DNA of 64,000 nucleotides from the NCBI GenBank assembly GCA_016278325.1, contig JADQCB010000016.1:1-64000 (forward strand). The letters run 5' to 3'. The position numbers were made by a program, and so were the translations under genes. Below, one piece after another: positions 1 to 8,498 of this stretch. Within the stretch, counting starts at the first letter, position 1, and every line of letters starts with the position of its first letter. This DNA comes from Actibacterium sp. (GTDB lineage: Bacteria > Pseudomonadota > Alphaproteobacteria > Rhodobacterales > Rhodobacteraceae). A model generated the notes under the pieces. That model was not told where the DNA came from, made no database searches, and saw only the letters and a list, made by a program, of their open reading frames with translations.

Positions 1-68
1 CAGGCCGTGTACGACGCCGACCGGTCCCGAAAACGATCAAAAATCGAGGTGCCCTCTGGAAAAAATAT

Positions 69-329
69 TTGCTCGAACTGAAAAGCAAAGGGGTGGATAC
101 GGCAGAAGTTGAGAGTATCGAAGAAGGAATAACAAAGTTTCGAGACTTCATGCTACATGGTCAATGGTATCGTGAAGGAGAAAATTCATACAAACTAAAC
201 TTCGTTAGCAGAAATGATGAAATATTGCATTGCACGTACACGGCGGAAGCATTCGCGAAATTGTGTTTCGAGGTTGACGCGTTAATTAAAGAAGTTGGTC
301 GACTAGTTGACACCAATGCAAACCTGTAA
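69..329 (+). CDS. AT-rich hypothetical protein, possibly the C-terminal part of a longer gene
   Basis: I do not recognise this protein. From the TTG at 69 it has 86 residues, mostly predicted helix, with no signal peptide or membrane segment. The frame has no stop upstream to the left edge of the window (codons GRVRRRPVPKTIKN...), so the gene may begin outside the window and the TTG start may be wrong. Composition is striking: by hand count 95 of 240 bases between 61 and 300 are G or C (about 40%), against roughly 65% in neighbouring genes. It also uses AAA, GAA, AAT and TTA codons that the host genes avoid. This suggests recent acquisition. The function is unknown. Confidence 0.5.
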   Translation: MLELKSKGVDTAEVESIEEGITKFRDFMLHGQWYREGENSYKLNFVSRNDEILHCTYTAEAFAKLCFEVDALIKEVGRLVDTNANL

Positions 330-347
330 CCTACTGCAAAGTCAGCC

Positions 348-410
348 GTAGGGTGGGTGCCAACCCACCATGACTCCTTGCTCCGCATACTGGTGGGTTT
401 CACCCCCCAC
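348..410. repeat. REP-like pair of GGTGGGT hairpins
   Basis: At 352-369 the sequence GGTGGGT-gcca-ACCCACC forms a perfect 7-bp stem. A second, imperfect GTGGGT/CACCCCCCACC hairpin follows at about 391-410. Arrangements starting GTAGGGTGGGTG and ending in a mirrored TGGTGGGTTTCACCC block are, from memory, dispersed intergenic repeats in Rhodobacterales. It lies just past the end of the AT-rich ORF and upstream of the acyl-CoA synthetase stop. No run of T follows the first stem, so it is not an obvious terminator. The rest of 410-555 shows nothing I can interpret. Confidence 0.45.
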
Positions 411-555
411 CCCAAGCCGCGCCTGCGCCGACCCGCGGGGTGGCGCATCCGGCATCCCTTCGGCGCGCTTTATGCCCGCCAAGCACATCCCGGCTCCGAA
501 GAACGCGCCCACCTCCACCAAAGCGCCGTGGGGCGCGGGGCGGTGCGGGGCGCGC

Positions 556-2454
556 TCAGCCTTCGGCCCATTGCCAGGGGCGGGTGAAATTTCCCAGCGT
601 GTGGGTGACCGCGGCCTCGTCGACCTCGCCGTCCCGGACCAGCCGCGCCAGCAGGCCGCGTTTCCTGTCCTCGACCACCTCGGCGACATGGGCCGCGTGC
701 CCGGCCTCGGCCAGCGCGGCATCGAAAACGCGCTTGATCGCGCGCTTGCGCAGATCGGGTTTGAACACCTTTCCGACGGCGGTTTTCGGCAATTCGTCCA
801 GCACCTCGATATATTTCGGAACCGCGGCGCGTTCGTGAACATGCTTCCGCGCATAGGCCATCAGGTCATCGGCGGTCGCGTCGGCACCGGCGACAAGCTC
901 GACATAGGCGCATGGCAGTTCGCCCGAGAACGCATCGGGCTGGCCGATCGCACCCACGAAGGCAACCTGCGGGTGGCCCGCCAGGGCCTGCTCGATCTCG
1001 GCCGGATCTATGTTGTGGCCGCCCCGAATGATCAGATCCTTTGCCCGCCCGGTGATGAAAAGATACCCGTCCGCGTCGATCCGCCCCAGATCGCCGGTGC
1101 GCAGGAACCGCCGCTCGGTAAACAGCCCGGCGTTCTTTTCGGGATCCGTATAGGTTGCGCCGATGACGACGCCGGGATTGGCGACGCAGATCTCGCCCAC
1201 CTCGTCGGGGCCGCATTCGTGAATCACCTTGCCGGACTCGTCGCATTTCAGGATGCGCAGGTCGGTATAGGGGAACGGCAGCCCGACCGAACCGATCTTC
1301 TTCAGCCCATCGGGCGGGTTGATCGACACCAGGCAGGTCGCCTCGGTCAGGCCATAGCCTTCGCAGATCGTGACCCCGGTGGCTTTCTCGAACCGGTTGT
1401 AAAGCTCCACAGGCAGCGGCGCGGACCCGGAAAAGGCATATTTCAGCGTCGAGACATCGCCATCCACCGGGCGCTGCATCAGCGCGGCGATGGCGGTGGG
1501 CACGGTGATGACGAAGGTCACCCCCCACCGCTCGACCAGCTTCCAGAAATTGTCGAACACCCCCACGCCGCGATAGCCCGCCGGGGTCGGAAAGACCACA
1601 TGCGCGCCCGCGGCGATCACCGACATCAGCACCGGGTAGGCCGCGAAGACATGGAACAGCGGCAACGGGCAGATCAGCGTGTCATCCGCGTTGAACAGCA
1701 GCCGCGCGCCCAGCCATCCGTTATAGATCATCCCCGAAAACCGGTGCTGGGCGACCTTGGGGATGCCGGTGGTGCCGCCGGTGTGGAAATAGGCGGCCAC
1801 GCGGTCCTCGCGCCCCGGATCGAAATCCAGCGCGTCGGCCCGGTGCCGGGCCATCGCGGCGTTGAAATCCAGCACATCGGCATGATGTGCCTGCCCCCCC
1901 TTGGGGCGGATCAGCGGCACGAGCCATTTTTTCGGCGGTGCAAGATATCGCCGAAGGTCGACTTCGAGCACCGTGCTCACAAGCGGCGCGTGCTCGACCG
2001 CCTCGGCCACCTTCTGCGCCACGTCGGTCCCGGGAAAGCTTTTCAGCGTCACCACCACCCTGGCACCGGTTTCGCGCAGGATCGCGGCGATATGCTCGGG
2101 TTCCAGCAACGGGTTGATCGGGTTGACGATGCCGGCCGTCGCCCCGGCAATCAGTGTGATCGCGGCCTCGTTGCAATTGGGCAGGACATAGGCCACCACG
2201 TCCTGCTCGCCCACGCCCAGATCGCGGAAAAGATTGGCCGCCTGCGTGACCCGGGCGTGAAGCTGCGCCCAGCTCAGGGTTTCGGCGCGGTCTTTCACGC
2301 CCGATTCGAGTTGAAAGCTGATCGCGTTCCTGTGGCCTTCCCGGGTGCAGGTGTCGCTGAAGAACTCGTAGAGGGTCACCGGAAGGGCCCGCGCCTGCCA
2401 CGGGCTTTCCGCCTCGATCGCGTCGCGGTCCGAGCGGGATGCGTAGGGCGCCAT
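556..2454 (-). CDS. acyl-CoA synthetase (AMP-forming, FadD/ACS family)
   Basis: A 632-residue member of the ANL adenylating family that activates a carboxylate with ATP and then transfers it to CoA. The P-loop-like signature FHTGGTTGIPK is near residue 220, the A5 motif CEGYGLTEAT near 355, the A7/A8 region LRTGDLGRIDADGYLFITGR near 455, and the A10 lysine motif PKTAVGKVFKP near 570. Length and the long N-terminal part suit medium- or long-chain acyl-CoA ligases rather than acetyl-CoA synthetase, but the chain length cannot be read from sequence. The ATG at 2454 follows a strong GGGAGGT ribosome-binding site. It is alone on this strand, about 90 bp from the ABC exporter gene that precedes it. 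Confidence 0.9.
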   Translation of the reverse strand: MAPYASRSDRDAIEAESPWQARALPVTLYEFFSDTCTREGHRNAISFQLESGVKDRAETLSWAQLHARVTQAANLFRDLGVGEQDVVAYVLPNCNEAAITLIAGATAGIVNPINPLLEPEHIAAILRETGARVVVTLKSFPGTDVAQKVAEAVEHAPLVSTVLEVDLRRYLAPPKKWLVPLIRPKGGQAHHADVLDFNAAMARHRADALDFDPGREDRVAAYFHTGGTTGIPKVAQHRFSGMIYNGWLGARLLFNADDTLICPLPLFHVFAAYPVLMSVIAAGAHVVFPTPAGYRGVGVFDNFWKLVERWGVTFVITVPTAIAALMQRPVDGDVSTLKYAFSGSAPLPVELYNRFEKATGVTICEGYGLTEATCLVSINPPDGLKKIGSVGLPFPYTDLRILKCDESGKVIHECGPDEVGEICVANPGVVIGATYTDPEKNAGLFTERRFLRTGDLGRIDADGYLFITGRAKDLIIRGGHNIDPAEIEQALAGHPQVAFVGAIGQPDAFSGELPCAYVELVAGADATADDLMAYARKHVHERAAVPKYIEVLDELPKTAVGKVFKPDLRKRAIKRVFDAALAEAGHAAHVAEVVEDRKRGLLARLVRDGEVDEAAVTHTLGNFTRPWQWAEG

Positions 2455-2547
2455 GATATTACCTCCCCGAGCCTCTGACCGACCCTCCGGTTTCTGTCAG
2501 GATGGAAAGAATCGCGGCCCCGCGCAAGCCTGACGCCACGGCGCGAT

Positions 2548-4332
2548 CTATTCGGCCGCCAGTCCTTCGGTGAACTGGAGCCTTGCCAGCCGGGCATAGA
2601 GCCCGCCCTCGGCCACCAGGGCGTCATGGCTTCCCTGCGCCACGATGCGCCCGTTGTCGAACACCACGATGCGGTCGGCCTTCTTGACCGTGGCCAGCCG
2701 GTGCGCGACGATCAGCGTCGTGCGCCCCTCGGACAGCTCGTCCACGGCCCGCTGCACCAGCCGCTCGCTTTCCGCGTCCAGCGCCGAGGTCGCCTCGTCC
2801 AGAAGCAGAACCGGCGCATCGCGCAGGATTGCGCGCGCGATGGCGACGCGCTGTTTCTGGCCGCCCGAAAGCATCACCCCGCGTTCGCCCACCTGGCTGT
2901 CATACCCGTCGGGCAGGTTCATGAGGAACTCATGCGCCGCTGCGGCGCGCGCGGCGGCCTCGACCTCGGAATCATCGGCATCGGGCCGGCCGAAACGGAT
3001 ATTCTCGCGCGCGGTGGTGGCGAAAATCACCGGATCCTGCGGCACCAGCGCCATATGGCGACGGAAATCGCTGCGCGCGACCTCGTTCAGCGGCACGCCA
3101 TCCAGGGTGATGCGCCCGACTTGCGGATCGTAGAAGCGCAGCAGCAACTGGATGATCGTCGATTTACCTGCGCCCGACGGGCCGACCAGCGCGACGGTCT
3201 CTCCGGGTTTCACCTCCAGGCTGACGCCGTCCAGCGCCGATTGGTCCGGGCGGGAGGGATAGTGAAAGGTGACATCCTCGAACGCGATGGCGCCGGTTAC
3301 GGGCTGCGGCAGCGCCCGGGGCCGGGCCGGATCGGTGACACTGTCCGAGGCGTTCAGAAGCTCCACCAGCCGCTCGGTCGCACCGGCGGCGCGCTGCAAC
3401 TCGCCCCAGATCTCGGAAAGCGCGCCGACGGCGCCGGCGACCATCACCGAGTAGATGACGAACTGCACCAGTTCGCCGACGCTCATCACGTCGGCCCGAA
3501 CGTCGCGGGCGCCGATCCACAAGACACCGACGACGCCCCCGAACACCAGGAAGATCACGATCACGGTCATCAGCGCACGGGTGCCGATCCGCTTGCGCGC
3601 CGATAGATAGGCCTGTTCGGTCACCTCGGCGAAGCTGCGCTTGCTGGGTTCCTCATGGGTGAAGGCCTGCACCGTCTGCACCGATGACAGCACCTCCGAG
3701 GCCGACCCCGACGAATTGGCGATCCAGTCCTGGTTTTCGCGCCCGAGTTTGCGCAAGCGGCGCCCCAGAACGATGATCGGCACGATCACCGCGGGCACCA
3801 GCAACAGGACCAGCCCCGTCAGCTTGGCCGAGGTGAGCAGCATCAATGCCAGCCCGCCGATGAAGATGAGCACGTTGCGCAATGCCACCGAGACGGACGA
3901 ACCGATGACCGACAGGATAAGCGTCGTGTCGGTGGTGATCCGGCTGAGCACCTCGCCGGTCATGATGCGTTCATAGAAGGACGGGCTCATCCCGACCATG
4001 CGGTCGAACACGGCCATGCGAATGTCGGCGACGACCCGCTCGCCCAGCCGGGTCACGAGGTAATAGCGCAACCCGGTGCCCAGGGCCAGAAGCCCGGCGA
4101 TCCCAAGCGCGGCGGCGAAATAACTGTCCAGCAGCGCCGTGCTTCCGGTCTCGAACCCGTCGACGACGCGGCGCACCGCCAACGGCAGGATCAGAGAGAC
4201 CGTCGCGGTCAGCACCAGCGCGCATCCCGCAAGGATCACCATGACCCGGTAGGGCGCAATGAACGGCATCAGGCCGCGCAGCCCGCCGATCGTCTTTGCC
4301 TTTTCCCGCTCCGCGGCGTCCTGCCGTGCCAT
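2548..4332 (-). CDS. ABC exporter, fused membrane and ATPase domains (MsbA-like)
   Basis: A 594-residue half-transporter expected to work as a homodimer in the inner membrane. The N-terminal ~320 residues are the six-helix exporter domain, starting with two hydrophobic helices around 20-85. The C-terminal ATPase has Walker A GPSGAGKSTI, the signature LSGGQKQR, Walker B VLLLDEATSALD and the switch histidine in IVAHRLATV. It belongs to the MsbA/LmrA-like group; lipid or drug export is possible but the substrate cannot be assigned. It is a single gene here. The 277 bp upstream (4333-4609) hold no convincing ORF. Confidence 0.88.
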   Translation of the reverse strand: MARQDAAEREKAKTIGGLRGLMPFIAPYRVMVILAGCALVLTATVSLILPLAVRRVVDGFETGSTALLDSYFAAALGIAGLLALGTGLRYYLVTRLGERVVADIRMAVFDRMVGMSPSFYERIMTGEVLSRITTDTTLILSVIGSSVSVALRNVLIFIGGLALMLLTSAKLTGLVLLLVPAVIVPIIVLGRRLRKLGRENQDWIANSSGSASEVLSSVQTVQAFTHEEPSKRSFAEVTEQAYLSARKRIGTRALMTVIVIFLVFGGVVGVLWIGARDVRADVMSVGELVQFVIYSVMVAGAVGALSEIWGELQRAAGATERLVELLNASDSVTDPARPRALPQPVTGAIAFEDVTFHYPSRPDQSALDGVSLEVKPGETVALVGPSGAGKSTIIQLLLRFYDPQVGRITLDGVPLNEVARSDFRRHMALVPQDPVIFATTARENIRFGRPDADDSEVEAAARAAAAHEFLMNLPDGYDSQVGERGVMLSGGQKQRVAIARAILRDAPVLLLDEATSALDAESERLVQRAVDELSEGRTTLIVAHRLATVKKADRIVVFDNGRIVAQGSHDALVAEGGLYARLARLQFTEGLAAE

Positions 4333-4609
4333 GCAACCGCTCCATCAAGCCGGGGTTGTCTTAGAACCTTGAACGGGACGAAACAAGATGCGACCGGCCA
4401 CGGATGCGTCAACATCCCCGCAGGCGTGGACAGGCCCGAGAGCCCGATCACGCAAGGATTGCAAGGCGTCACCGGAAAGATGTATGATGAACGCATCTTA
4501 ATTATCGAGTGCGCCGCGTGTTCTTGGAAATGTCATTTCGGACGAGTTTGGCGATGGCCGGTTTCTGCACCCTTCCCCCTCTCATCCGCGATCACATGGC
4601 GCCGGGCCA

Positions 4610-4837
4610 ATGACCGCCCCGGACGAACGGTTCCACAATGTCATCGCGCTGGTCGAACAGGCGGACAAATATGCGGCTCAGATGACCGACATGCAGGAAC
4701 CGCACGAGCGGGACCTGGCCAGAAGCCTGTATTTCGGGGCGCTGAGCGAGTTGCACGACGAACTGCACCACCTGGCCAAAGATGGCGTCCTGCCCGTTTT
4801 GCAGAGCTTTCTGGAAACCTGGGCGCTCACGCGATGA
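4610..4837 (+). CDS. small conserved-type hypothetical protein
   Basis: A 75-residue, acidic, helix-rich protein (MTAPDERFHNVIALVEQ...) without membrane segments or cysteines. Codon use is like the surrounding GC-rich genes, which supports it over the longer overlapping frame at 4369-4845 that starts in AT-rich sequence. It ends 26 bp before the convergent UbiK-like gene. I do not recognise the family. Its length, hydrophilic helices and the LHDELHHLAK segment suggest a small soluble helical protein, no more. Confidence 0.55.
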   Translation: MTAPDERFHNVIALVEQADKYAAQMTDMQEPHERDLARSLYFGALSELHDELHHLAKDGVLPVLQSFLETWALTR

Positions 4838-4862
4838 CGCGCTGAACGGCCCGGGCGAAGGT

Positions 4863-5129
4863 TCAGCCGCGCGAGGCCGCCGTTTCCAGCGCCTCTATCC
4901 GCGCCTTCAACGCCTCGTTTTCCTCGCGCGCCTTCTGCGCCATCAGCCGAACAGCCTCGAATTCATCGCGGGTCACGAAATCGCGATCGGCCAGCCAGCG
5001 GTCGAGCATTCCCTTGAAGGCGGTTTCGGCCTCGTCCTTGGCGCCCTGCGCCACGCCCATGGCGTTGGTCATCAATTGCGACATGTCGTCGAGAAACTTG
5101 TTCCGGCTCTGCATCGCATCCTCCGCCAT
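4863..5129 (-). CDS. UbiK-like accessory factor (BMFP family)
   Basis: An 88-residue protein beginning [15 protein letters not shown], with the family pattern of an amphipathic N-terminal helix ([18 protein letters not shown]) followed by a C-terminal coiled coil (residues about 55-85). UbiK/BMFP proteins are trimeric membrane-fusogenic factors linked to ubiquinone biosynthesis complexes. I chose the ATG at 5129; 5114 (MQSRNK) matches the usual family start but would have GGAGG directly against the codon. The frame continues upstream to 5210, but that part overlaps the divergent lgt start and is unlikely to be translated. Confidence 0.75.
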   Translation of the reverse strand: MAEDAMQSRNKFLDDMSQLMTNAMGVAQGAKDEAETAFKGMLDRWLADRDFVTRDEFEAVRLMAQKAREENEALKARIEALETAASRG

Positions 5130-5202
5130 TCGGTACCTGCCATATATGGCGTGCGATGCCGGCAAGCTCAAGGTTGACTTCACCGCGCGCAGGGGCAAGG
5201 AC

Positions 5203-6096
5203 ATGCTCATGCAAGCGATCCTGGCCTATCCCGATTTCAGCCCCGAGATCTTCTCGATCTCGCTCTTCGGCATGGAATTCGCGCTGCGCTGGTACGCGCT
5301 GGCCTATATCGCCGGTATCCTGGTGGGCTGGCGCTTGACCGCCGGGCTGCTGCGCCGCAAGACCCTGTGGCCGATGGAGCGGCCCCCGATGACCCCGGCG
5401 CAGCTGGAGGCGCTTGTCACCTGGCTCATCCTCGGCGTCATCCTGGGCGGCCGGCTGGGTTTCGTGCTGTTCTACAAACCCGCCTACTATCTTCAGAACC
5501 CGGTGGAAATTCCGATGGTCTGGCATGGCGGCATGTCCTTTCACGGCGGGCTTCTGGGGGTCGTTCTGGCCTTGGTCATCTTCTGCCGGCGCCATGAAAT
5601 CGCCCTGCTGCCCGCCGCCGACGCCCTTGCCGTTGCCACGCCGCCCGGGTTGTTCTTCGGGCGCATCGCCAATTTCGTCAATGCCGAGCTCTGGGGCCGG
5701 CCGTCGCATGCCCCCTGGGCCGTGGTCTTCCCGGGCCCGGCCGCCCAGGATTGCCCGGCAGGCTGGGAAGGCCCCTGTGCGCGCCATCCATCGCAGCTTT
5801 ACGAGGCCGGGCTGGAAGGGCTGGTGCTGGGGGTGCTGCTGCTGGTTCTGGTCTATCGCCGGGGCTGGCTGAAACGCCCCGGCCAGACTGCCGGCCTTTT
5901 CTTCCTGGGCTACGGGCTGGCGCGATTCGCGGTCGAGTTCTTCCGCCAGGCCGACGCGCAATTCGTCACCCCGGACAACCCGATGGGCTGGGTGCTCCGG
6001 TTCGCGGGCACCGGCGTGAGCATGGGGCAGCTTCTGTCGCTGCCGATGATGGCCCTGGGCATCGCGCTGATCGCGGCGGCCCGGCGGCGGGCGTGA
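5203..6096 (+). CDS. lgt: prolipoprotein diacylglyceryl transferase
   Basis: Transfers diacylglycerol from phosphatidylglycerol to the lipobox cysteine of prolipoproteins in the inner membrane, the first step of lipoprotein maturation. The 297-residue polytopic protein has the conserved [13 protein letters not shown] region (near 105-120) and the [13 protein letters not shown] segment with the essential arginine and asparagine. The start at 5203 ([10 protein letters not shown]) follows AGGGGCAAGG; the frame is open further upstream, but that part overlaps the UbiK-like gene. The stop overlaps the next gene's GTG start (GTGA), so the three genes to 7915 are probably one operon. Confidence 0.95.
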   Translation: MLMQAILAYPDFSPEIFSISLFGMEFALRWYALAYIAGILVGWRLTAGLLRRKTLWPMERPPMTPAQLEALVTWLILGVILGGRLGFVLFYKPAYYLQNPVEIPMVWHGGMSFHGGLLGVVLALVIFCRRHEIALLPAADALAVATPPGLFFGRIANFVNAELWGRPSHAPWAVVFPGPAAQDCPAGWEGPCARHPSQLYEAGLEGLVLGVLLLVLVYRRGWLKRPGQTAGLFFLGYGLARFAVEFFRQADAQFVTPDNPMGWVLRFAGTGVSMGQLLSLPMMALGIALIAAARRRA

Positions 6097-7163
6097 ACGC
6101 GCTGGCCGATATCCTTGCGCGTCGGATCGCGGCAACGGGGCCGATCACGCTGGCCGATTACATGGCCGAATGCCTTCTACATCCGCAATTCGGGTATTAT
6201 GCCACGCGCGACCCGCTGGGGGCCGCGGGCGATTTCACCACCGCCCCCGAGATCAGCCAGATGTTCGGCGAGATGCTGGGCCTGTTCCTGGCGCAGGTCT
6301 GGATGGATCAGGGCCGCCCGGCCCCCTTCACACTGGCCGAGCCGGGACCGGGCCGCGGCACGCTGATGGCCGACATCCTGCGCGCCACACGAAAGGTGCC
6401 CGGCTTCCACGAAAGCGCGCGGGTGCATCTGATCGAAGTCTCGCCGCCGCTGCGCGAGGTGCAGCGCGCCCGCCTAGCAGGGCATGACGCAACCTGGCTG
6501 GACGATATCGCCGCCCTGCCCGACGCGCCGCTTTTCCTGGTGGCGAACGAATTCTTCGACGCGCTTGCGATTCGCCAGTTCCGACGTGCCGCAACCGGCT
6601 GGCACGAGACGCAGGTCGCGCTTGTCGACGACCGGTTGTCGCTTGCCCTGTCGCAACCCGCGCCGATTGCGGCCCTGGATCACCGGCTTGACGATGCCGT
6701 GCCCGGCGATGTGGTCGAGCTTTGCCCCGCCGCCGCCCCCATCATCCGCGAAATCGCGACCCGGGTCGTAACCCGGGGCGGGGTGGCGCTTGTCGTCGAT
6801 TATGGCGGCTGGCGCTCGCGCGGGGACACGTTCCAGGCGGTGCGCGCGCATCGCAGCGAGGATCCGCTGGCCAATCCCGGCGCCGCCGACCTGACCGCCC
6901 ATGTCGATTTCGAGGCACTGGTCCGGGCCACCCGGGACATCGGCGTCGCATCCAGCCCGCTTACACCGCAGGGCGTGTTCCTGGAACGCCTCGGGATCAC
7001 CGCGCGGGCGCAGGCGCTGGCCGGCAACATGCGCGGGGCGCAGCTGAACGACCACATCGCCGCACATCGCCGCTTGACCCACGGCGACGAAATGGGAACG
7101 CTCTTCAAGACGCTGGCGCTTGTCCCGTCGGACGCGCCGCACCCACCGGGATTCGTGCCATGA
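6093..7163 (+). CDS. class I SAM-dependent methyltransferase, MidA/NDUFAF7 family
   Basis: A 356-residue protein of the COG1565 family. The mitochondrial homologue NDUFAF7 (MidA) methylates an arginine of the complex I 49-kDa subunit during assembly; a similar role in bacterial complex I is inference. Visible family features are [23 protein letters not shown] near the N-terminus, the SAM-binding [18 protein letters not shown], and [14 protein letters not shown]. The GTG start at 6093 overlaps the lgt stop by 3 bp and the stop overlaps pgeF as ATGA, so translation is probably coupled across the three genes. Confidence 0.88.
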   Translation: MNALADILARRIAATGPITLADYMAECLLHPQFGYYATRDPLGAAGDFTTAPEISQMFGEMLGLFLAQVWMDQGRPAPFTLAEPGPGRGTLMADILRATRKVPGFHESARVHLIEVSPPLREVQRARLAGHDATWLDDIAALPDAPLFLVANEFFDALAIRQFRRAATGWHETQVALVDDRLSLALSQPAPIAALDHRLDDAVPGDVVELCPAAAPIIREIATRVVTRGGVALVVDYGGWRSRGDTFQAVRAHRSEDPLANPGAADLTAHVDFEALVRATRDIGVASSPLTPQGVFLERLGITARAQALAGNMRGAQLNDHIAAHRRLTHGDEMGTLFKTLALVPSDAPHPPGFVP

Positions 7164-7915
7164 CGCTGGAGATTCTGACCGCGGACACGCTCGCCCCCTT
7201 GCGACACGGGTTCTTCACCCGGCATGGCGGCGCCTCGTCCGGCGTCTTCAAGGGGCTGAATTGCGGCCCCGGTTCTTCCGACCTGGACGAGGTGGTGCGG
7301 ATCAATCGTGCGCGGGTCGCCGCAGCGATGAACCTGGAGCCGACCGATCTGGTCTCGCTACGCCAGGTGCATTCGGCCGAGGTGGTGCCGGTGGCGCAGC
7401 CCTTTGACCGGCCGCCGCCCGCCGATGCGATGGTAACGGCGACGCCGGGAATTGCGCTGGCGGTCCTGACCGCCGATTGTCAGCCGGTGCTTTTCGCCGA
7501 CACCGCGGCCGGGGTCATCGGCGCCGCCCATGCCGGCTGGCGCGGCGCGCTGGACGGGGTGCTGGAGGCCACCCTGGACGCGATGGAGACGCTTGGCGCC
7601 GAACGCGACAACATCGCCGCGGTGATCGGCCCGACGATCAGCCAACGCGCTTATGAGGTGGGGCCGGACTTCTTCGACACCTTCGTCAGCGCGGATCCCG
7701 ATTACAGCCGCTTCTTCGGCAATGGCCCGGGCGACCGGTTGATGTTCGACCTGCCGGGGTTCGGTTTGCACCGGCTGCGCCGGGCCGGCGTGGGACATGC
7801 CGAATGGACACGGCACTGCACCTATTCCGACCCCGACCGGTTCTTTTCCTACCGGCGCGCGACCCATGCCGGGGAAGCGGATTACGGGCGCCTGATCTCG
7901 ACCATCCGGCTTTGA
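7160..7915 (+). CDS. pgeF: PgeF/YfiH-family purine nucleoside hydrolase or phosphorylase (multicopper oxidase-fold)
   Basis: A 251-residue member of the DUF152 (YfiH, LACC1/FAMIN) family. Members have been described both as peptidoglycan-editing factors that remove misincorporated residues and as purine nucleoside phosphorylase/adenosine deaminase enzymes. The zinc ligands are visible: histidine in RQVHSAE, cysteine in LTADCQPVLF and histidine in GAAHAGWRG. The C-terminal FFSYRR..GEADYGR block is also typical. The ATG at 7160 overlaps the methyltransferase stop by 4 bp, and this gene closes the lgt-methyltransferase-pgeF set. Confidence 0.9.
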   Translation: MTLEILTADTLAPLRHGFFTRHGGASSGVFKGLNCGPGSSDLDEVVRINRARVAAAMNLEPTDLVSLRQVHSAEVVPVAQPFDRPPPADAMVTATPGIALAVLTADCQPVLFADTAAGVIGAAHAGWRGALDGVLEATLDAMETLGAERDNIAAVIGPTISQRAYEVGPDFFDTFVSADPDYSRFFGNGPGDRLMFDLPGFGLHRLRRAGVGHAEWTRHCTYSDPDRFFSYRRATHAGEADYGRLISTIRL

Positions 7916-8095
7916 GCGCGGGCGTCGCCGCGGCGGGTCACATTCTTTTCGCGATATGACCACAAACCGACACGATGCGGGCCACCGCAGCGCCGCAATG
8001 GATCGTCAGTTTCCCTGCATTGGCCATTCGGCCGGGAAAGGCACAGGGGCAGGCCGGTCTCAAAACCGGACCCACCCCGCAGAGGAGCGAGCATC

Positions 8096-8221
8096 ATGAA
8101 AACCAAACGCCGCTGGCTGGCATGGGTTCTGGAAGAAAGCGCAAAGCCGCAACCGCAATTGCCCTGGGCGCGCAACACGCGCCGCGCGGCCCGCGGACCC
8201 CGGCGCGCGGCCCGCGCCTGA
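8096..8221 (+). CDS. 41-residue basic small protein
   Basis: ATG at 8096 preceded by AGAGGAGCGA, a good ribosome-binding site 5-7 bases away. The product starts MKTKRRWLAWVLEESAKP, has a central LPWARNTRRAA and ends in an Arg/Ala-rich tail, with a high net positive charge. From memory, very similar short proteins (MK-(R/K)-KW-x-V-x-A-S ... PWARG-x-RRAA) occur across Rhodobacterales as unnamed hypotheticals, so I judge it real. There is no membrane segment. Possible roles include nucleic-acid or ribosome binding, purely by charge. It stands alone between pgeF and the Hint-domain gene. Confidence 0.6.
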   Translation: MKTKRRWLAWVLEESAKPQPQLPWARNTRRAARGPRRAARA

Positions 8222-8498
8222 TTCGGGTCAGCCTGCAGCACGATTCCGCCCATGGCGCCATTTTTGGCCGGGGGCGCAGGGGAAATTGCCGGTAAAGCGA
8301 CCGGATTGTGGCATCATTATGCCGAGCAACGGAAACAATGCCGTGCAAGAAACCGGATTGGTCGCAGCAACCGGCTGAATTCAATACATGTTTTGACAAT
8401 TGCGGAGAAAATGCGGCATTTAGCAGGCATAACTTCAATGTCTGCAAGTCGTCGGTGGGGGCCGATGCAGATGTGACCAGACCGGAAGGACTGCTCGC

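Noticed and set aside
370-2478. A 702-codon plus-strand frame opposite the acyl-CoA synthetase
   Set aside because: The minus strand holds a complete ANL-family enzyme with all core motifs; the plus-strand frame is the usual GC-rich antisense artefact.
4369-4845. A 158-codon frame containing the small hypothetical at 4610
   Set aside because: Its first part runs through AT-rich intergenic sequence and lacks a ribosome-binding site; the 75-residue frame at 4610-4837 has better codon use.
8393-8425. TTGACA at 8393 as a promoter for the Hint gene
   Set aside because: The -35 hexamer is perfect, but no acceptable -10 sequence lies 16-18 bases downstream (GCATTT at 17), so I did not list it as a feature.
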